Origin: Lentisphaeria bacterium
Lineage (GTDB): Bacteria > Verrucomicrobiota > Lentisphaeria > Victivallales > Victivallaceae
Reading direction: 5' to 3'
Assembly: GCA_017454215.1 (NCBI GenBank)
Contig: JAFTDL010000270.1
Coordinates: 1 to 39,202, forward strand
DNA length: 39,202 bases
Shown in pieces: positions 17,472-26,063 of this stretch; position 1 is the first letter of the stretch; each line of letters opens with the position of its first letter. The notes under the pieces were generated by a model. The model was not told where the DNA came from. It searched no databases and worked only from the letters and a program-made list of their open reading frames with translations. The position numbers were made by a program, and so were the translations under genes.

Positions 17472-17498
17472 AAACCTTTTCCTCCGCGGTCTGTCCGG

Positions 17499-17512
17499 CC
17501 GCCGTCCGGCGG
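17499..17512. terminator. Possible hairpin between convergent genes
   Basis: CCGCC-GTCC-GGCGG (17499-17512) lies in the 50-bp gap between the dciA-like and radC stops; an alternative wider stem pairs CTCCGC (17482) with GCGGAG (17514). No T-run on either side, so a true terminator is uncertain. Confidence 0.25.
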
Positions 17513-17521
17513 AGAGCGGAA

Positions 17522-18250
17522 TCATTCGGAGATGTCCTGTTCCTTTCTGTCGTCGCTCACGGCGCAGAATCTGTTCGGTCCGGGGATATCGCAGAACAGC
17601 GGTGAAAAACTGCGGCACTCCGAGGAAGAGACGATGACATGATCCACCAGTTCGATCCCGAGGCGGGAAAGGGTCTCCTTGAGACTGCGGGTGAGCGAAA
17701 TGTCCTCCCCGGAAGGTTCGCAGTTTTCGCTGGGGTGATTATGGGCGAGTATGACGCCGCAGGCGTGGCAGAGCAGGGCGCGTTCCACGACTTCCCGGGC
17801 GTAGATGGCCGTATGGTCCACGGTCCCCCGGTAAAGTTCGTAGTCGATCAGGTGACGGCGGGAATCCAGATAGAACACCATGAGCGTCTCCTTGCCGCCG
17901 CTGCCGATCTTCATGCGGAGAAAGTCGCTGACGTCGCTCACGGAGTCGATCGTTTTCTGGCGGCGCACCTTTTCCTCCAGACACTTGGTCATCAGCGCGC
18001 GGATGAATACGAGAAACGTCACCGCGCCCGTCCCCATGCCCGGTATGGAAAGAAGTTCCTGCGCCGAGGCGTTGACGATCCCCGCCGCGTCGCCGAAACG
18101 TTCGACCAGAAGTTTCGCCAGCGGCTTCACGTCCCGGCGCGGAATGGCGTAAGTCAGCAGGAACTCGACCAGTTCGTACTCCTGAAAGCAGTCGATCCCG
18201 TTGGCTGAGAACCTGGCGCGCAGTCTCTTTCTATGGCCGGAACTGTCCAT
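17522..18250 (-). CDS. radC: RadC/JAB-domain protein
   Basis: 242 residues. N-terminal helix-hairpin-helix-like region (ELVEFLLTYAIPRRDVKPLAKLLVERFG, LLSIPGMG), C-terminal JAB/MPN metalloprotease-like domain. The JAMM signature is complete: AHNHPS with His170 and His172, then Ser180 and Asp183, the zinc ligands and neighbours in this family. Length matches RadC. The family was named for DNA repair but its role is unsettled. It is the last gene of the leftward operon beginning at 23635, 15 nt after the Gfo/Idh gene, and ends facing the dciA-like gene. Confidence 0.95.
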   Translation of the reverse strand: MDSSGHRKRLRARFSANGIDCFQEYELVEFLLTYAIPRRDVKPLAKLLVERFGDAAGIVNASAQELLSIPGMGTGAVTFLVFIRALMTKCLEEKVRRQKTIDSVSDVSDFLRMKIGSGGKETLMVFYLDSRRHLIDYELYRGTVDHTAIYAREVVERALLCHACGVILAHNHPSENCEPSGEDISLTRSLKETLSRLGIELVDHVIVSSSECRSFSPLFCDIPGPNRFCAVSDDRKEQDISE

Positions 18251-18265
18251 GATCTTTCCGCCCGG

Positions 18266-19261
18266 TCAGATGCCGTTCCGGTCCGCGCAGTCGCGCGCGG
18301 CGAGACAGGCCCGGGTAAGTTCGAATGTCGCCTCCGCGTCCACCACGCAGGGTTCGCCGCAGATCAGATGCCGGGCGAAATCGTAGAAGATGCCCCGCTC
18401 GGGCAGCAGTTCCAGCTCTTTCGCTTCGTCGGCCGTGATGAGCGTGACTTTGCCGTGCATGGTCTCGACGACGCCGAGGGTCCCCGCCACTCTGACCTGA
18501 TCGTCGCCGTGAGTCGGAGCCGCCGACGGACGCAGATAGTCGATGGAGGCGCTGCCCATGACGTTGTTTTCGAGGACGCATGAGAAGAGCGCGGTCATTT
18601 CCAGATCGCCGTTGCCGCGGTTGTCGGACTTGTCGTGGACGGCGTACACGGTCTTGAAGTTGGAGTTGCCCCCCATCCAGTAGATCCAGTCCAGCGCGTG
18701 GCTGCCCACCCACGGGATGGTGCCGCCGTAGGTCGCCCGGTCATGGTAGTAGCCGGGACGGATGCCCAGTTTGTAGGATTTACGCGCATTGACCATCTTG
18801 ACCTTGCCGATCAGTCCCCGTTTCACGACGTCGTAGACGGTGCGGAAGGGGGCCTCGCCCCGGTAGCCCACCATCGAGATGATGTCGACTTTGCTCTTGT
18901 CGCAGCGGGCGTAGGAAGCGCGGATGCGGTCGAGGTCGGCCAGTTCGAGGGCGATGGGTTTTTCGCAGAAAACGCTGATGCCGCGGTCGAGGGCGTCGCA
19001 GCACATCTGTGCGTGAAGCTCGAAGGGCCCGCAGATGGAGACCACGTCGGGCTTTTCGGTGTCGAGCATTTCGACGTAGTCGCCGTACACCCGGGGCGCG
19101 AATCCCCGGTCGGAAGCGTTTTTCACCAGCGCTTCGGGAGATTCGTCGCTGCCGGAAGAGACGGCGCAGAGGTCGACTTCGGGCAGATCGGGCAGGGCTT
19201 TGAAGACGTAGCCCACGTGACCGCGGGCGCCGATGAGCGCAAGTTTGAGTTTCTTTTTCAT
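18266..19261 (-). CDS. Gfo/Idh/MocA family oxidoreductase
   Basis: 331 residues. N-terminal Rossmann fold with LALIGARGHVGYVF (NAD(P)-binding, Gly11, Gly14, Gly17), DVVSICGPFELHAQM, and the family signature CEKPIAL (Glu100-Lys101-Pro102, the Lys being catalytic). The C-terminal half has GGTIPWVGSHALDWIYWMGG, with the conserved His of the sheet domain. These enzymes oxidise or reduce sugars or cyclitols in the cytoplasm; the substrate is not predictable. It sits among information-processing genes with no carbohydrate neighbours. The ribosome-binding site (AAAGGG, 12 nt upstream) is rather distant. Confidence 0.92.
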   Translation of the reverse strand: MKKKLKLALIGARGHVGYVFKALPDLPEVDLCAVSSGSDESPEALVKNASDRGFAPRVYGDYVEMLDTEKPDVVSICGPFELHAQMCCDALDRGISVFCEKPIALELADLDRIRASYARCDKSKVDIISMVGYRGEAPFRTVYDVVKRGLIGKVKMVNARKSYKLGIRPGYYHDRATYGGTIPWVGSHALDWIYWMGGNSNFKTVYAVHDKSDNRGNGDLEMTALFSCVLENNVMGSASIDYLRPSAAPTHGDDQVRVAGTLGVVETMHGKVTLITADEAKELELLPERGIFYDFARHLICGEPCVVDAEATFELTRACLAARDCADRNGI

Positions 19262-19282
19262 GACGGCGGCTGACCCTTTCTT

Positions 19283-20659
19283 TTATGGAGTGTTATGTTT
19301 GACGTTATCGGGAAACGCGGTGTTTTTCCGCAGCAGACGGCAGGCGGCTTCCAGCGCGGCGGCGCGGTCGGGGAATTCCCCCGCCAGCTGACGGTCGAAG
19401 ACGAGATCCAGCACCGTTTTGAAGGCGGGACCGGGGGAAAAGCCCGCCGCCACCAGATCGCGGCCCATGACCAGCGGTTCGGGCAGGGCCCGCTGCGGTG
19501 TGCGGCTGAGATGATCGACGAGAAACGTGAATGTCTCCATGCATCCGTGACAGGCGATGCAGTCCAGCCGGTGCAGTTCCAGCTCCATTCCGAAGTGTTC
19601 CTCGGAGACGAGTTTTTTCAGTTTCGCCTCTTTCATTTCGCGCACGGAAGCCATGCGCATGTGATTTCTGACGGCGTGGGCGACGGCCTCTTTCGCCGCG
19701 GTGGAAAAGTGCAGTCTCTGAGCGACGGCATGCACGATCTTTTCGCCCAGGTCCTCGTGACCGAAAAAGCGGATCCTGCCGTCGGGATCGGCGGAAGCCG
19801 TTCCCGGTTTTCCCGTGTCGTGCAGAAGCGCGCTCCATGCGAGGAGTTCGTCCGGAAGGACCATGTGGCGCAGCAGAAGGCAGGTGTGCTCGAAGACGTC
19901 GCCTTCGGGATGAAACTCCTTCGGCTGGCGGACGCCCTTCAGCGCCGCGACTTCGGGCAGGACCGCCTGCAGGATGCCGGTTTCGGACAGGAGCCGCAGG
20001 GCTTTTTCGGGGAAACGGCAGGTCAGCATGCGGGTCACCTCCTCCCGGATCCGCTCTCCCGAAAGCGAGGCGCAGCGGGGAGCGAGGGCGCGGATGGCCG
20101 CGAAGGTCCTTTCTTCGAGGGCGAAATCGAGCGTGCAGGCGAACCTGACCGCCCGGAGCATGCGCAGATAGTCCTCCTCGAAGCGTTCCTCCGGGACCCC
20201 CACGGTACGGACAAGACCGCGGGCGAGGTCGTTCAGTCCTCCGGCGGGATCGGCGATCTTCCCGGTCAGAGGATCCCAGCGCATGGCGTTGACGGTGAAG
20301 TCCCGCCGCAGGGCGTCCTCGTCGAGGTCGCGGGTGAATTTGACCGTTTCCGGATGGCGGCCGTCCATGCTGCCGCGCTCCCTGCGGGCCGAGGCGATCT
20401 CGAATTCGAACCCGTTCCGGCGCAGATGCGCGACGCCGAAGCAGGCTCCGGCGATCTTCACCTCGGGAAAGACCTCCGTCAGTTCGTCGAAAGTTGCGGT
20501 GGTGACCAGATCCACATCGGCCGGCGTGCGGCCCGAGACCATATCGCGCACCGCGCCGCCCACGACGCAGGTCTCGAAATCGCGCCGTTTCAGAGTTCGG
20601 GCGATGCTCCGGACCGCTTCGACGAGCTCCGGTCTCAGACTGTCGGCGGGCGCGGACAT
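19283..20659 (-). CDS. cca: CCA-adding enzyme / poly(A) polymerase family nucleotidyltransferase with HD domain
   Basis: 458 residues. Class II nucleotidyltransferase head: VVGGAVRDM (GGAVRD at 34-39) and ADVDLVT with catalytic Asp48 and Asp50. RRDFTVNAMRWDP and the neck/RNA-binding segment EERFEEDYLRMLRAVRFACTL follow. An HD domain begins about residue 240, with LLHDTGKPG (His280-Asp281) and a later GHEDLGEKI. This matches bacterial tRNA nucleotidyltransferases that add or repair the CCA end; separation from poly(A) polymerase or A-adding enzymes is not certain. It abuts the phosphatase gene upstream without a gap. Confidence 0.92.
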   Translation of the reverse strand: MSAPADSLRPELVEAVRSIARTLKRRDFETCVVGGAVRDMVSGRTPADVDLVTTATFDELTEVFPEVKIAGACFGVAHLRRNGFEFEIASARRERGSMDGRHPETVKFTRDLDEDALRRDFTVNAMRWDPLTGKIADPAGGLNDLARGLVRTVGVPEERFEEDYLRMLRAVRFACTLDFALEERTFAAIRALAPRCASLSGERIREEVTRMLTCRFPEKALRLLSETGILQAVLPEVAALKGVRQPKEFHPEGDVFEHTCLLLRHMVLPDELLAWSALLHDTGKPGTASADPDGRIRFFGHEDLGEKIVHAVAQRLHFSTAAKEAVAHAVRNHMRMASVREMKEAKLKKLVSEEHFGMELELHRLDCIACHGCMETFTFLVDHLSRTPQRALPEPLVMGRDLVAAGFSPGPAFKTVLDLVFDRQLAGEFPDRAAALEAACRLLRKNTAFPDNVKHNTP

Positions 20660-21298
20660 TCAGAACCCGCTCAGAATGAGGTTGACGTCTGAAAATGAAT
20701 CAGCGGTGTAGTCCGGCGTCTCCGAACCGGTCTCGCCGAATCCGTAGGTGACGAAAATGCGCCGGAATCCGGCCCGGCGTCCGGCCTCGAGGTCGGTGTA
20801 ATGGTCGCCGATCATCCAGCAGTCGTCGCCGGAGAAACCGTATTTGTTTTTGAGGGAGATCAGCCCGTCGGGCTCCGGTTTGAGGGGGAAATCCGAATCG
20901 CCGCCGATGAGTTCCGAAAAGAACTCCCTGATGCCGAGCTGGTTCAGGATCTTTTCGCTTTCGCCCGCGGGTTTGTTGGTGACCAGCGCCACCAGCGTTC
21001 CCGCGGCGCGCAGCTGTTTCAGTCCGGCGGGCACGCCGTTGTAGAGGGTGGTCGTGTCGGTGATGTGGTCGCGGTAATAGGCCCGCATGCGGCGCACGGC
21101 CTCGTCGACGTCGATCTCCGCGTCGGCGATGGCGCGGCGCACCAGAGAGGCGGCCCCGCCGCCGATGAAATGGACGATCCTCTCGGCGTCCAGCGGTTCG
21201 AGGCCCATGCTGGCGCGGGTGTAATTGACCGCGCCGGCCAGATCGAGCCGGGAGTCGATCAGCGTTCCGTCAAGATCGAATGCTGCAAGTTTCGGCAT
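20660..21298 (-). CDS. gph: HAD hydrolase, phosphoglycolate phosphatase-like
   Basis: 212 residues. HAD motif I FDLDGTLID (Asp8 nucleophile, Asp10 acid/base), motif II ALVTNKP, motif III Lys in PLKPEPDGL, and motif IV MIGDHYTDLEAGRRAG. The small helical cap between motifs I and II puts it in subfamily IA, which includes phosphoglycolate phosphatase Gph; a beta-phosphoglucomutase is less likely. In the cytoplasm it would remove 2-phosphoglycolate formed during DNA repair. It lies directly before cca and 18 nt after tsaD in the same leftward operon. Confidence 0.85.
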   Translation of the reverse strand: MPKLAAFDLDGTLIDSRLDLAGAVNYTRASMGLEPLDAERIVHFIGGGAASLVRRAIADAEIDVDEAVRRMRAYYRDHITDTTTLYNGVPAGLKQLRAAGTLVALVTNKPAGESEKILNQLGIREFFSELIGGDSDFPLKPEPDGLISLKNKYGFSGDDCWMIGDHYTDLEAGRRAGFRRIFVTYGFGETGSETPDYTADSFSDVNLILSGF

Positions 21299-21316
21299 GT
21301 CTTCCTCCGTGAAGTG

Positions 21317-22381
21317 TTAGATGAAAGGAACACGGACGATCCGCGGCAGTCGGGCAAAGGAGTCCGCGTTCAGGGGAGTGAATTCTTTTCGTCTGAAGCT
21401 GTGCCAGGCGATCCCGCCCACCATGGCGGCGTTGTCGGTGCAGAACCTGGGCTGGGCGATGCGGAGCGTCACGCCCCGGGGACACTTTTCGGCCATCAGA
21501 CGCCGCAGTTCGGCATTGCAGGCGACGCCTCCCGCCACGACGATGGTCTTCGCCCCGCCGTCGCGGCAGGCGCGCAGTGTCTTGCGCACCAGACAGTCCA
21601 CCACGGCCCGCTGAAAACTCGCCGCGGTGTCCGCGACGAACTGCGGCTCTTCCCTGAGGGGATTGCCGTTCAGGTGGTACAGCAGAGCGGTCTTGATGCC
21701 GCTGAAACTGAAGTTGTAGAGGTTTTCCGGACTCAGGGCCTTGCCCGCCGCTCCGGTGAGCGGGCGGGGAAAATCGTACTTTTCCGGATCCCCCGCAGCG
21801 GCGGCCTTCTGGATGGAGGGACCTCCCGGGTAGGGCAGTCCCAGCAGTTTGGCGCCCTTGTCGAGGGCCTCGCCGGCGGCGTCGTCGATGGTGCATCCCA
21901 TCTGCCGGGCGGTGCCGTCCGCGCCGACGAGCACCAGAGAAGTGTGTCCGCCCGAAACCACCAGCGCCAGAAGCGGGTAGGTTTCGGGATCGCGGAGTTT
22001 TCCGGCTCCGCCGTCGAGAAACGCCCCGTAGATATGGGCCATGAAGTGATTGACGCCGATGAAGGGCAGTCCGTTGCCCGCAGCCAGACCCTTGGCGTAA
22101 TTGAGCCCCACCAGCAGGGCGGGGATGAGTCCCGGACCCTGAGTGACGGCGACGGCGTCGATCCTGTCGAGGGTCGTTCCGGCCTCCTGAAGAGCGCATG
22201 TCACGACGGGCGTCAGGGCCTTGAGGTGCTCCCGTGCGGCCAGCTCGGGCACGACGCCGCCGTGGGGCGCGTGAGTCGCGATCTGCGAGGCGATGATGCT
22301 CGATCTCACCTCGAACCCGTCTTCGACCACCGCCGCCGCGGTTTCGTCACAGCTGCTTTCGATGCCCAGTATCAGACTCAT
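21317..22381 (-). CDS. tsaD: tRNA N6-adenosine threonylcarbamoyltransferase TsaD
   Basis: 354 residues, a usual TsaD length. ASKHA fold with the opening LILGIESSCDETAAAVV, PELAAREH, GPGLIPALLVG and the metal-binding VNHFMAHIYG (His112, His116), then LVVSGGHTSLVLV and FSFSGIKTA. With TsaB, TsaE and TsaC it makes t6A at position 37 of ANN-decoding tRNAs. TsaC is encoded nearby on the other strand (25443-26063); TsaB and TsaE are not in the window. The gene is second in the leftward operon, 21 nt after the DUF1015 gene. Confidence 0.97.
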   Translation of the reverse strand: MSLILGIESSCDETAAAVVEDGFEVRSSIIASQIATHAPHGGVVPELAAREHLKALTPVVTCALQEAGTTLDRIDAVAVTQGPGLIPALLVGLNYAKGLAAGNGLPFIGVNHFMAHIYGAFLDGGAGKLRDPETYPLLALVVSGGHTSLVLVGADGTARQMGCTIDDAAGEALDKGAKLLGLPYPGGPSIQKAAAAGDPEKYDFPRPLTGAAGKALSPENLYNFSFSGIKTALLYHLNGNPLREEPQFVADTAASFQRAVVDCLVRKTLRACRDGGAKTIVVAGGVACNAELRRLMAEKCPRGVTLRIAQPRFCTDNAAMVGGIAWHSFRRKEFTPLNADSFARLPRIVRVPFI

Positions 22382-22402
22382 TTTTCAGGCGATGCTTTCC
22401 CG

Positions 22403-23635
22403 TCAGAAATCGTGCGAGACCAGACCGTCGCGCAGTTTGGGCTCGAACCATGTGGATTTGGGCGGCATGATCTCTCCGGCGTCGGCGATGGCCATGAGCT
22501 GGTCCACGGTCACGGCGTGCATCGAGAAGGCGACGGCCCACTTGCCGGAATCCACCCGTTTCTCCAGTTCGCCCGTGCCCCGGATGCCGCCGATGAAGTC
22601 GATGTCGGCGCTGGTGCGGGGATCGGCGATGCCCAGCAGCGGGGCGAGGACTTTCTCCTGCAGCCAGCTCACGTCCAGACTGCCGATGACGCCCAGTCCG
22701 GCGACGTCGAACTTCGGCCGGGCCAGATACCAGCCTCTGTCGAGGTAGAACTTGAACTCCCCGGGGGCGGCCACCGCGCCGTCCTGAGCGGGCGTCACGG
22801 TGAAATCGCGGGCGAGCTTCTGAAGAAACTCCTCTTTGCTCAGGCCGTTGAGGCTTCTGACCACCCGGTTGTAGGGCATGATCGCCAGCTGGTCGGCGGG
22901 GAAGGCGACGGCGAGGAAGAAATTGTAGTCCTCTCTGCCCGTGTGGCCGGGGTTTTTCGGCGCGCATTCCGCCGCGGTGCGGGCGGCGGCGGCGCTGCGG
23001 TGATGGCCGTCGGCGATGTAGAATACGGGCACTTCGCTTTCGAACAGCGCGGCGAGCTCCAGACTTCTTGCGGCATCGACCCGCCACAGCGTATGCCGGA
23101 TCCCGTCGGACGCGACGAAGTTGACCAGCGGCTTCTTCGCCGTCTCCTCGGCGACGAGGCGGTCGATGGCGGCGGAATCCCGGTAGGTGAAGAAGGCCGG
23201 ACCCGTGTGCGAACGCAGGGTCATGACATGGCGCGTCCGGTCGTCCTCCTTGTCGGCCCGGGTGCGCTCGTGCTTCCTGATGACGCCCGCCCGGTATTCG
23301 GAAGCGGAGGCCGCGCCGATGACGCCGGTCTGGACGCGCCTGTTCATTTCCAGCTGGTAGATGTAGAGGTGCTTCTCCCTGTCGGTCACCAGCGGCACTT
23401 CGCGGCGCAGCCGGTCGAAAGCGGTCCGGGCCTGGGCGTACACCCGGTCGTCGTGAAGATCGATGCCTTTTTCGAGATCGATCTCGGGCCGGGACACGTG
23501 AAGGAACGAGAAGGGATTGCCCGCCGCCAGAGCGGCGGCCTCGGCGGTGTCCACCACGTCGTAGGGGACCGCCGCGACTTTGTCGGCCCGTTCGGGCACG
23601 GGGAGAAGACCGTTGAAAGGAAGAAACGTCGCCAT
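22403..23635 (-). CDS. DUF1015 family protein
   Basis: 410 residues. The start at 23635 is preferred over upstream in-frame Met codons because CAGGAG precedes it and MATFLPFNGLLPVPERADKVAAVPYDVV is the standard opening of the family. Typical segments follow: NPFSFLHVSRPEIDL, YIYQLEMNRRVQTGVIGAASASEY, VIRKHERTRADKEDDR, FYIADGHHRSAAAA and IMPYNRVV. DUF1015 proteins are widespread, cytoplasmic and often next to serine biosynthesis genes; the biochemical role is unknown to me. It is the first gene of the leftward operon and sits under a good promoter. Confidence 0.93.
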   Translation of the reverse strand: MATFLPFNGLLPVPERADKVAAVPYDVVDTAEAAALAAGNPFSFLHVSRPEIDLEKGIDLHDDRVYAQARTAFDRLRREVPLVTDREKHLYIYQLEMNRRVQTGVIGAASASEYRAGVIRKHERTRADKEDDRTRHVMTLRSHTGPAFFTYRDSAAIDRLVAEETAKKPLVNFVASDGIRHTLWRVDAARSLELAALFESEVPVFYIADGHHRSAAAARTAAECAPKNPGHTGREDYNFFLAVAFPADQLAIMPYNRVVRSLNGLSKEEFLQKLARDFTVTPAQDGAVAAPGEFKFYLDRGWYLARPKFDVAGLGVIGSLDVSWLQEKVLAPLLGIADPRTSADIDFIGGIRGTGELEKRVDSGKWAVAFSMHAVTVDQLMAIADAGEIMPPKSTWFEPKLRDGLVSHDF

Positions 23636-23720
23636 TATTTTCCAACTCCTGTTTTGTGAAGAATAGATCCCGATGTCTGAAAAGGAAACGGTGTTTGTCG
23701 AAAACATCCGTCCCGCATAT

Positions 23721-23749
23721 AAAATAATTGCATTCGGGGCGTTTTTCAA
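23721..23749 (-). promoter_or_regulatory. Sigma70-like promoter of the DUF1015-tsaD operon
   Basis: On the minus strand TTGAAA (23749-23744), exactly 17 bp, TATTTT (23726-23721). Located about 85 bp before the DUF1015 start and back to back with the plus-strand promoter at 23762. Confidence 0.55.
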
Positions 23750-23761
23750 CTGCCGTTGCGC

Positions 23762-23789
23762 TTGAATAATCGCGCGGAGGAACTATATT
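23762..23789 (+). promoter_or_regulatory. Sigma70-like promoter of the symporter operon
   Basis: TTGAAT (23762-23767), 16 bp, TATATT (23784-23789), about 50 bp before the symporter start. It does not overlap the divergent promoter. Confidence 0.5.
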
Positions 23790-23839
23790 TTTAGAAATGC
23801 ACCTCCGGAGAAGGCTTTTTTCTTCCGGAACGTGGGGAT

Positions 23840-25426
23840 ATGACGGGTAAAAAACTTTCGGAGACGTTTGAAATCATGGATCTTATCTTCCTTGCCGCCG
23901 GCCGGCCGCCGCTGACCGGGGGACTGTCGGACAACGCGCTTATGGTTCTCTGGATCGGCATCGCCGCCTACTTCGCCGTCATGCTGGGCATCGGCATCTG
24001 GTCGGGCAAGCAGATCAAGAACATGAAGGACTTTCTCGTCGCGGGCCGCCGTCTGCCCCTGTGGATGGCCACCGGAACGCTGATCGCCACGTGGTTCGGC
24101 GCGGGGTCCAGCATGGGCGTGTGCGCCACGGTCTACAGCGAGGGTGTCGGCAGCGTGCTGGCCGATCCCTTCGGCGCTTCGATCAGTCTGGTGCTCGCCG
24201 GCGTGTTCATCGTGGGCATGCTCCGCAAATTCAAATGCCTCACGGTCACGGACATCATCGCCAACCGCTTCGGTCCCGCGGCGGGCGTGTACGCTTCGAT
24301 CTGGATGATCCCCGTTTACATCGGCTGGCTCGCCGCCCAGTTTCTCGGCATGGGGACCATCCTTCACGTCATCACCGGCATGGAGGTGTGGAAGGGCACG
24401 CTCATCGGCAGCGCCATCATCCTCTTCTACACCTTCGCCGGCGGCATGTGGGCCGTGACCGTCACCGACATCGTTCAGGTGGGCCTCATCGTCGCGGGAC
24501 TGCTCATCATCATGCCCAACGCCGTCAGCCAGGCGGGGGGATTCGAGGCCATCGCCGCGAATCTCAAGCCCGGCGACCTCTCCATGGGACCGGGAGAGAT
24601 CAAGTGCGCCAATGACGTCACCTACTACATCGGCAGCTGGATCGTCATGGGGCTGGGATGCATGGTCGGTCAGGACCTCGTGCAGCGCTCCCTGTCGAGC
24701 AAGAGCGCCAAAGTCGCCATTTCCAGTTCGATCATCTCGGGGTTCATGTACGCGGCGCTGGGGTTCGTGCCCATCATCATCGGCTTCGCCGCCCGCACGG
24801 TCCTGGCCAGAAACGGCGTCACCGCCGAAGTCATGGGCGACAATCTGGGCAATCAGGTCATGCCCCGCATGGCCATGATCATTCTGGGCAACATCCATCC
24901 GGTGCTCATGACGCTCTTTCTCGCCGCCCTCGTCAGCGCCATCATGAGTTCCGCCGACAGTTCGCTTCTCGCCGGATCTTCGCTTCTCGTGCGGAACGTC
25001 ATCGGCGCGCTCCGCCCCAGGCAGAGCAGCCGCATGCTGCTGGTCGAGACCCGGTCCGCCACCGTGCTGCTGGCCCTCGTCGCCCTTTACTTCGCCTTCA
25101 ACGCCAACAGCATTTACGCGCTCATGGTCAACTGCTGGGCCTCGCAGCTGGTGGTGGTGTTCCTGCCGGTGGTCATCGCCATCTACGTGAAAAAGGCCAG
25201 CCGTTCCAGCGTCTGGGCCTGTATGATCGTTTCGACGGTGGTGTGGATCGTCTACACCTTCATCGCCTCCTGCGGTTCCGGCGGCACTTTCGGCGAGATC
25301 CTCAACAGTTCCCGTTTCGAGCGTTCGCTGACCTGCGGCGCGGTCTACGGATTCGTTTCGGGCATCGTGACGTTCCTTTTCGCCTACCTCGGCGAGCGGC
25401 TGACCGCCAAGGTGGAACGCGGCTGA
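23840..25426 (+). CDS. Sodium:solute symporter (SSS family)
   Basis: 528 residues from ATG 23840; a second Met in frame at 23876 is also possible. About 13 hydrophobic helices are visible. Family features: AYFAVMLGIGIWSGKQIKNMKDFLVAGRRLPLWMATGTLIATWFGAGSS is the classic TM1-2 region of SSS transporters, with GAGSSMGVCATVY forming the unwound sodium-site helix; LVSAIMSSADSSLLAGSSLLVRNV carries the Ser residues of the second sodium site. It imports a small solute with Na+ across the inner membrane; sugar, amino acid and carboxylate carriers all occur in the family. It is followed after 16 nt by tsaC. Confidence 0.93.
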   Translation: MTGKKLSETFEIMDLIFLAAGRPPLTGGLSDNALMVLWIGIAAYFAVMLGIGIWSGKQIKNMKDFLVAGRRLPLWMATGTLIATWFGAGSSMGVCATVYSEGVGSVLADPFGASISLVLAGVFIVGMLRKFKCLTVTDIIANRFGPAAGVYASIWMIPVYIGWLAAQFLGMGTILHVITGMEVWKGTLIGSAIILFYTFAGGMWAVTVTDIVQVGLIVAGLLIIMPNAVSQAGGFEAIAANLKPGDLSMGPGEIKCANDVTYYIGSWIVMGLGCMVGQDLVQRSLSSKSAKVAISSSIISGFMYAALGFVPIIIGFAARTVLARNGVTAEVMGDNLGNQVMPRMAMIILGNIHPVLMTLFLAALVSAIMSSADSSLLAGSSLLVRNVIGALRPRQSSRMLLVETRSATVLLALVALYFAFNANSIYALMVNCWASQLVVVFLPVVIAIYVKKASRSSVWACMIVSTVVWIVYTFIASCGSGGTFGEILNSSRFERSLTCGAVYGFVSGIVTFLFAYLGERLTAKVERG

Positions 25427-25442
25427 AACGGGGAAGAAAGTC

Positions 25443-26063
25443 ATGTTTTTCGACTGGCGGAGCCGTGACGCGGCCGGGACCGTTCCGGAGCTGGCGCGCA
25501 TCCTGCGGCGGCCCGGAGCCGTCGCGGTGGTGCCCACCGAAACGGTCTACGGTCTCGTGGGACGCGCGTCCGATCCCCTCTGCCGCGAAAGGATCTATGC
25601 TCTCAAACACCGGGACGGCGCCAAGCCCCTGGGGCGGTTCTTCTCCTCGCCGGAGGAGCTGGAGAAGTACGGGATCGTGCTGAACGCCCCCGCCCGGAAA
25701 CTGGTGCGCGATTTCATGCCGGGACCGCTGACGGTCATCGCCGCCTGTTCCGGCGGCGGCACGGCGGGGTTCCGCATACCGGAGCATCCGCTGCTGCTGG
25801 CGCTGCTGCGGGAACTGGGGGAGCCGCTTTTTCAGACCAGCGCCAACCGTTCGGGTTCTCCCAATGCGCTGACCTGCGCCGAAGCCTGTGCCGTTCTGGC
25901 GGGCACGCCCGACGCCGTCGCCGACGGGGGACCCGTTTCGCCGCATGCGCTGGCCTCGACCGTGGTCGACTGTTCGGGAGCCGTTCCCCGCATCCTGCGC
26001 CGGGGCGCTCTCGATCTCGAAGATTTTCTGAACGACGCAAAACAAGGTGGATATCATGAGTGA
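25443..26063 (+). CDS. tsaC: L-threonylcarbamoyladenylate synthase TsaC/Sua5-type (YrdC domain)
   Basis: 206 residues. The YrdC fold is recognised by VAVVPTETVYGLVGRASDPLCRERIYALKHRDGAKPLG (ATP and bicarbonate site region), FMPGPLTVI, GFRIPEHPLLLALL and PLFQTSANRSGSPN. The length fits a TsaC without the extra Sua5 domain. It makes threonylcarbamoyl-AMP from threonine, bicarbonate and ATP, the substrate for TsaD, which is encoded in the divergent operon. Its stop overlaps the next gene by 8 nt. Cotranscription with a sodium symporter is unusual but may be chance. Confidence 0.93.
   Translation: MFFDWRSRDAAGTVPELARILRRPGAVAVVPTETVYGLVGRASDPLCRERIYALKHRDGAKPLGRFFSSPEELEKYGIVLNAPARKLVRDFMPGPLTVIAACSGGGTAGFRIPEHPLLLALLRELGEPLFQTSANRSGSPNALTCAEACAVLAGTPDAVADGGPVSPHALASTVVDCSGAVPRILRRGALDLEDFLNDAKQGGYHE

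Noticed and set aside
19262-19310. Resemblance of sequence before the Gfo/Idh start to that before the sialidase-like start (CTCCATAAA.GAAAGG)
   Set aside because: At 19283-19310 the match is the coding end of cca and the shared part is short; the similarity is most likely chance.
20801-23659. 952-codon plus-strand open frame
   Set aside because: It runs antisense across the phosphatase, TsaD and DUF1015 genes, all of which have clear motifs; the frame is an effect of high GC and codon bias.
23783-25537. 584-codon minus-strand open frame opposite the symporter
   Set aside because: It is rich in His, Asp and Gly without any family sign, while the plus strand gives a typical SSS transporter.
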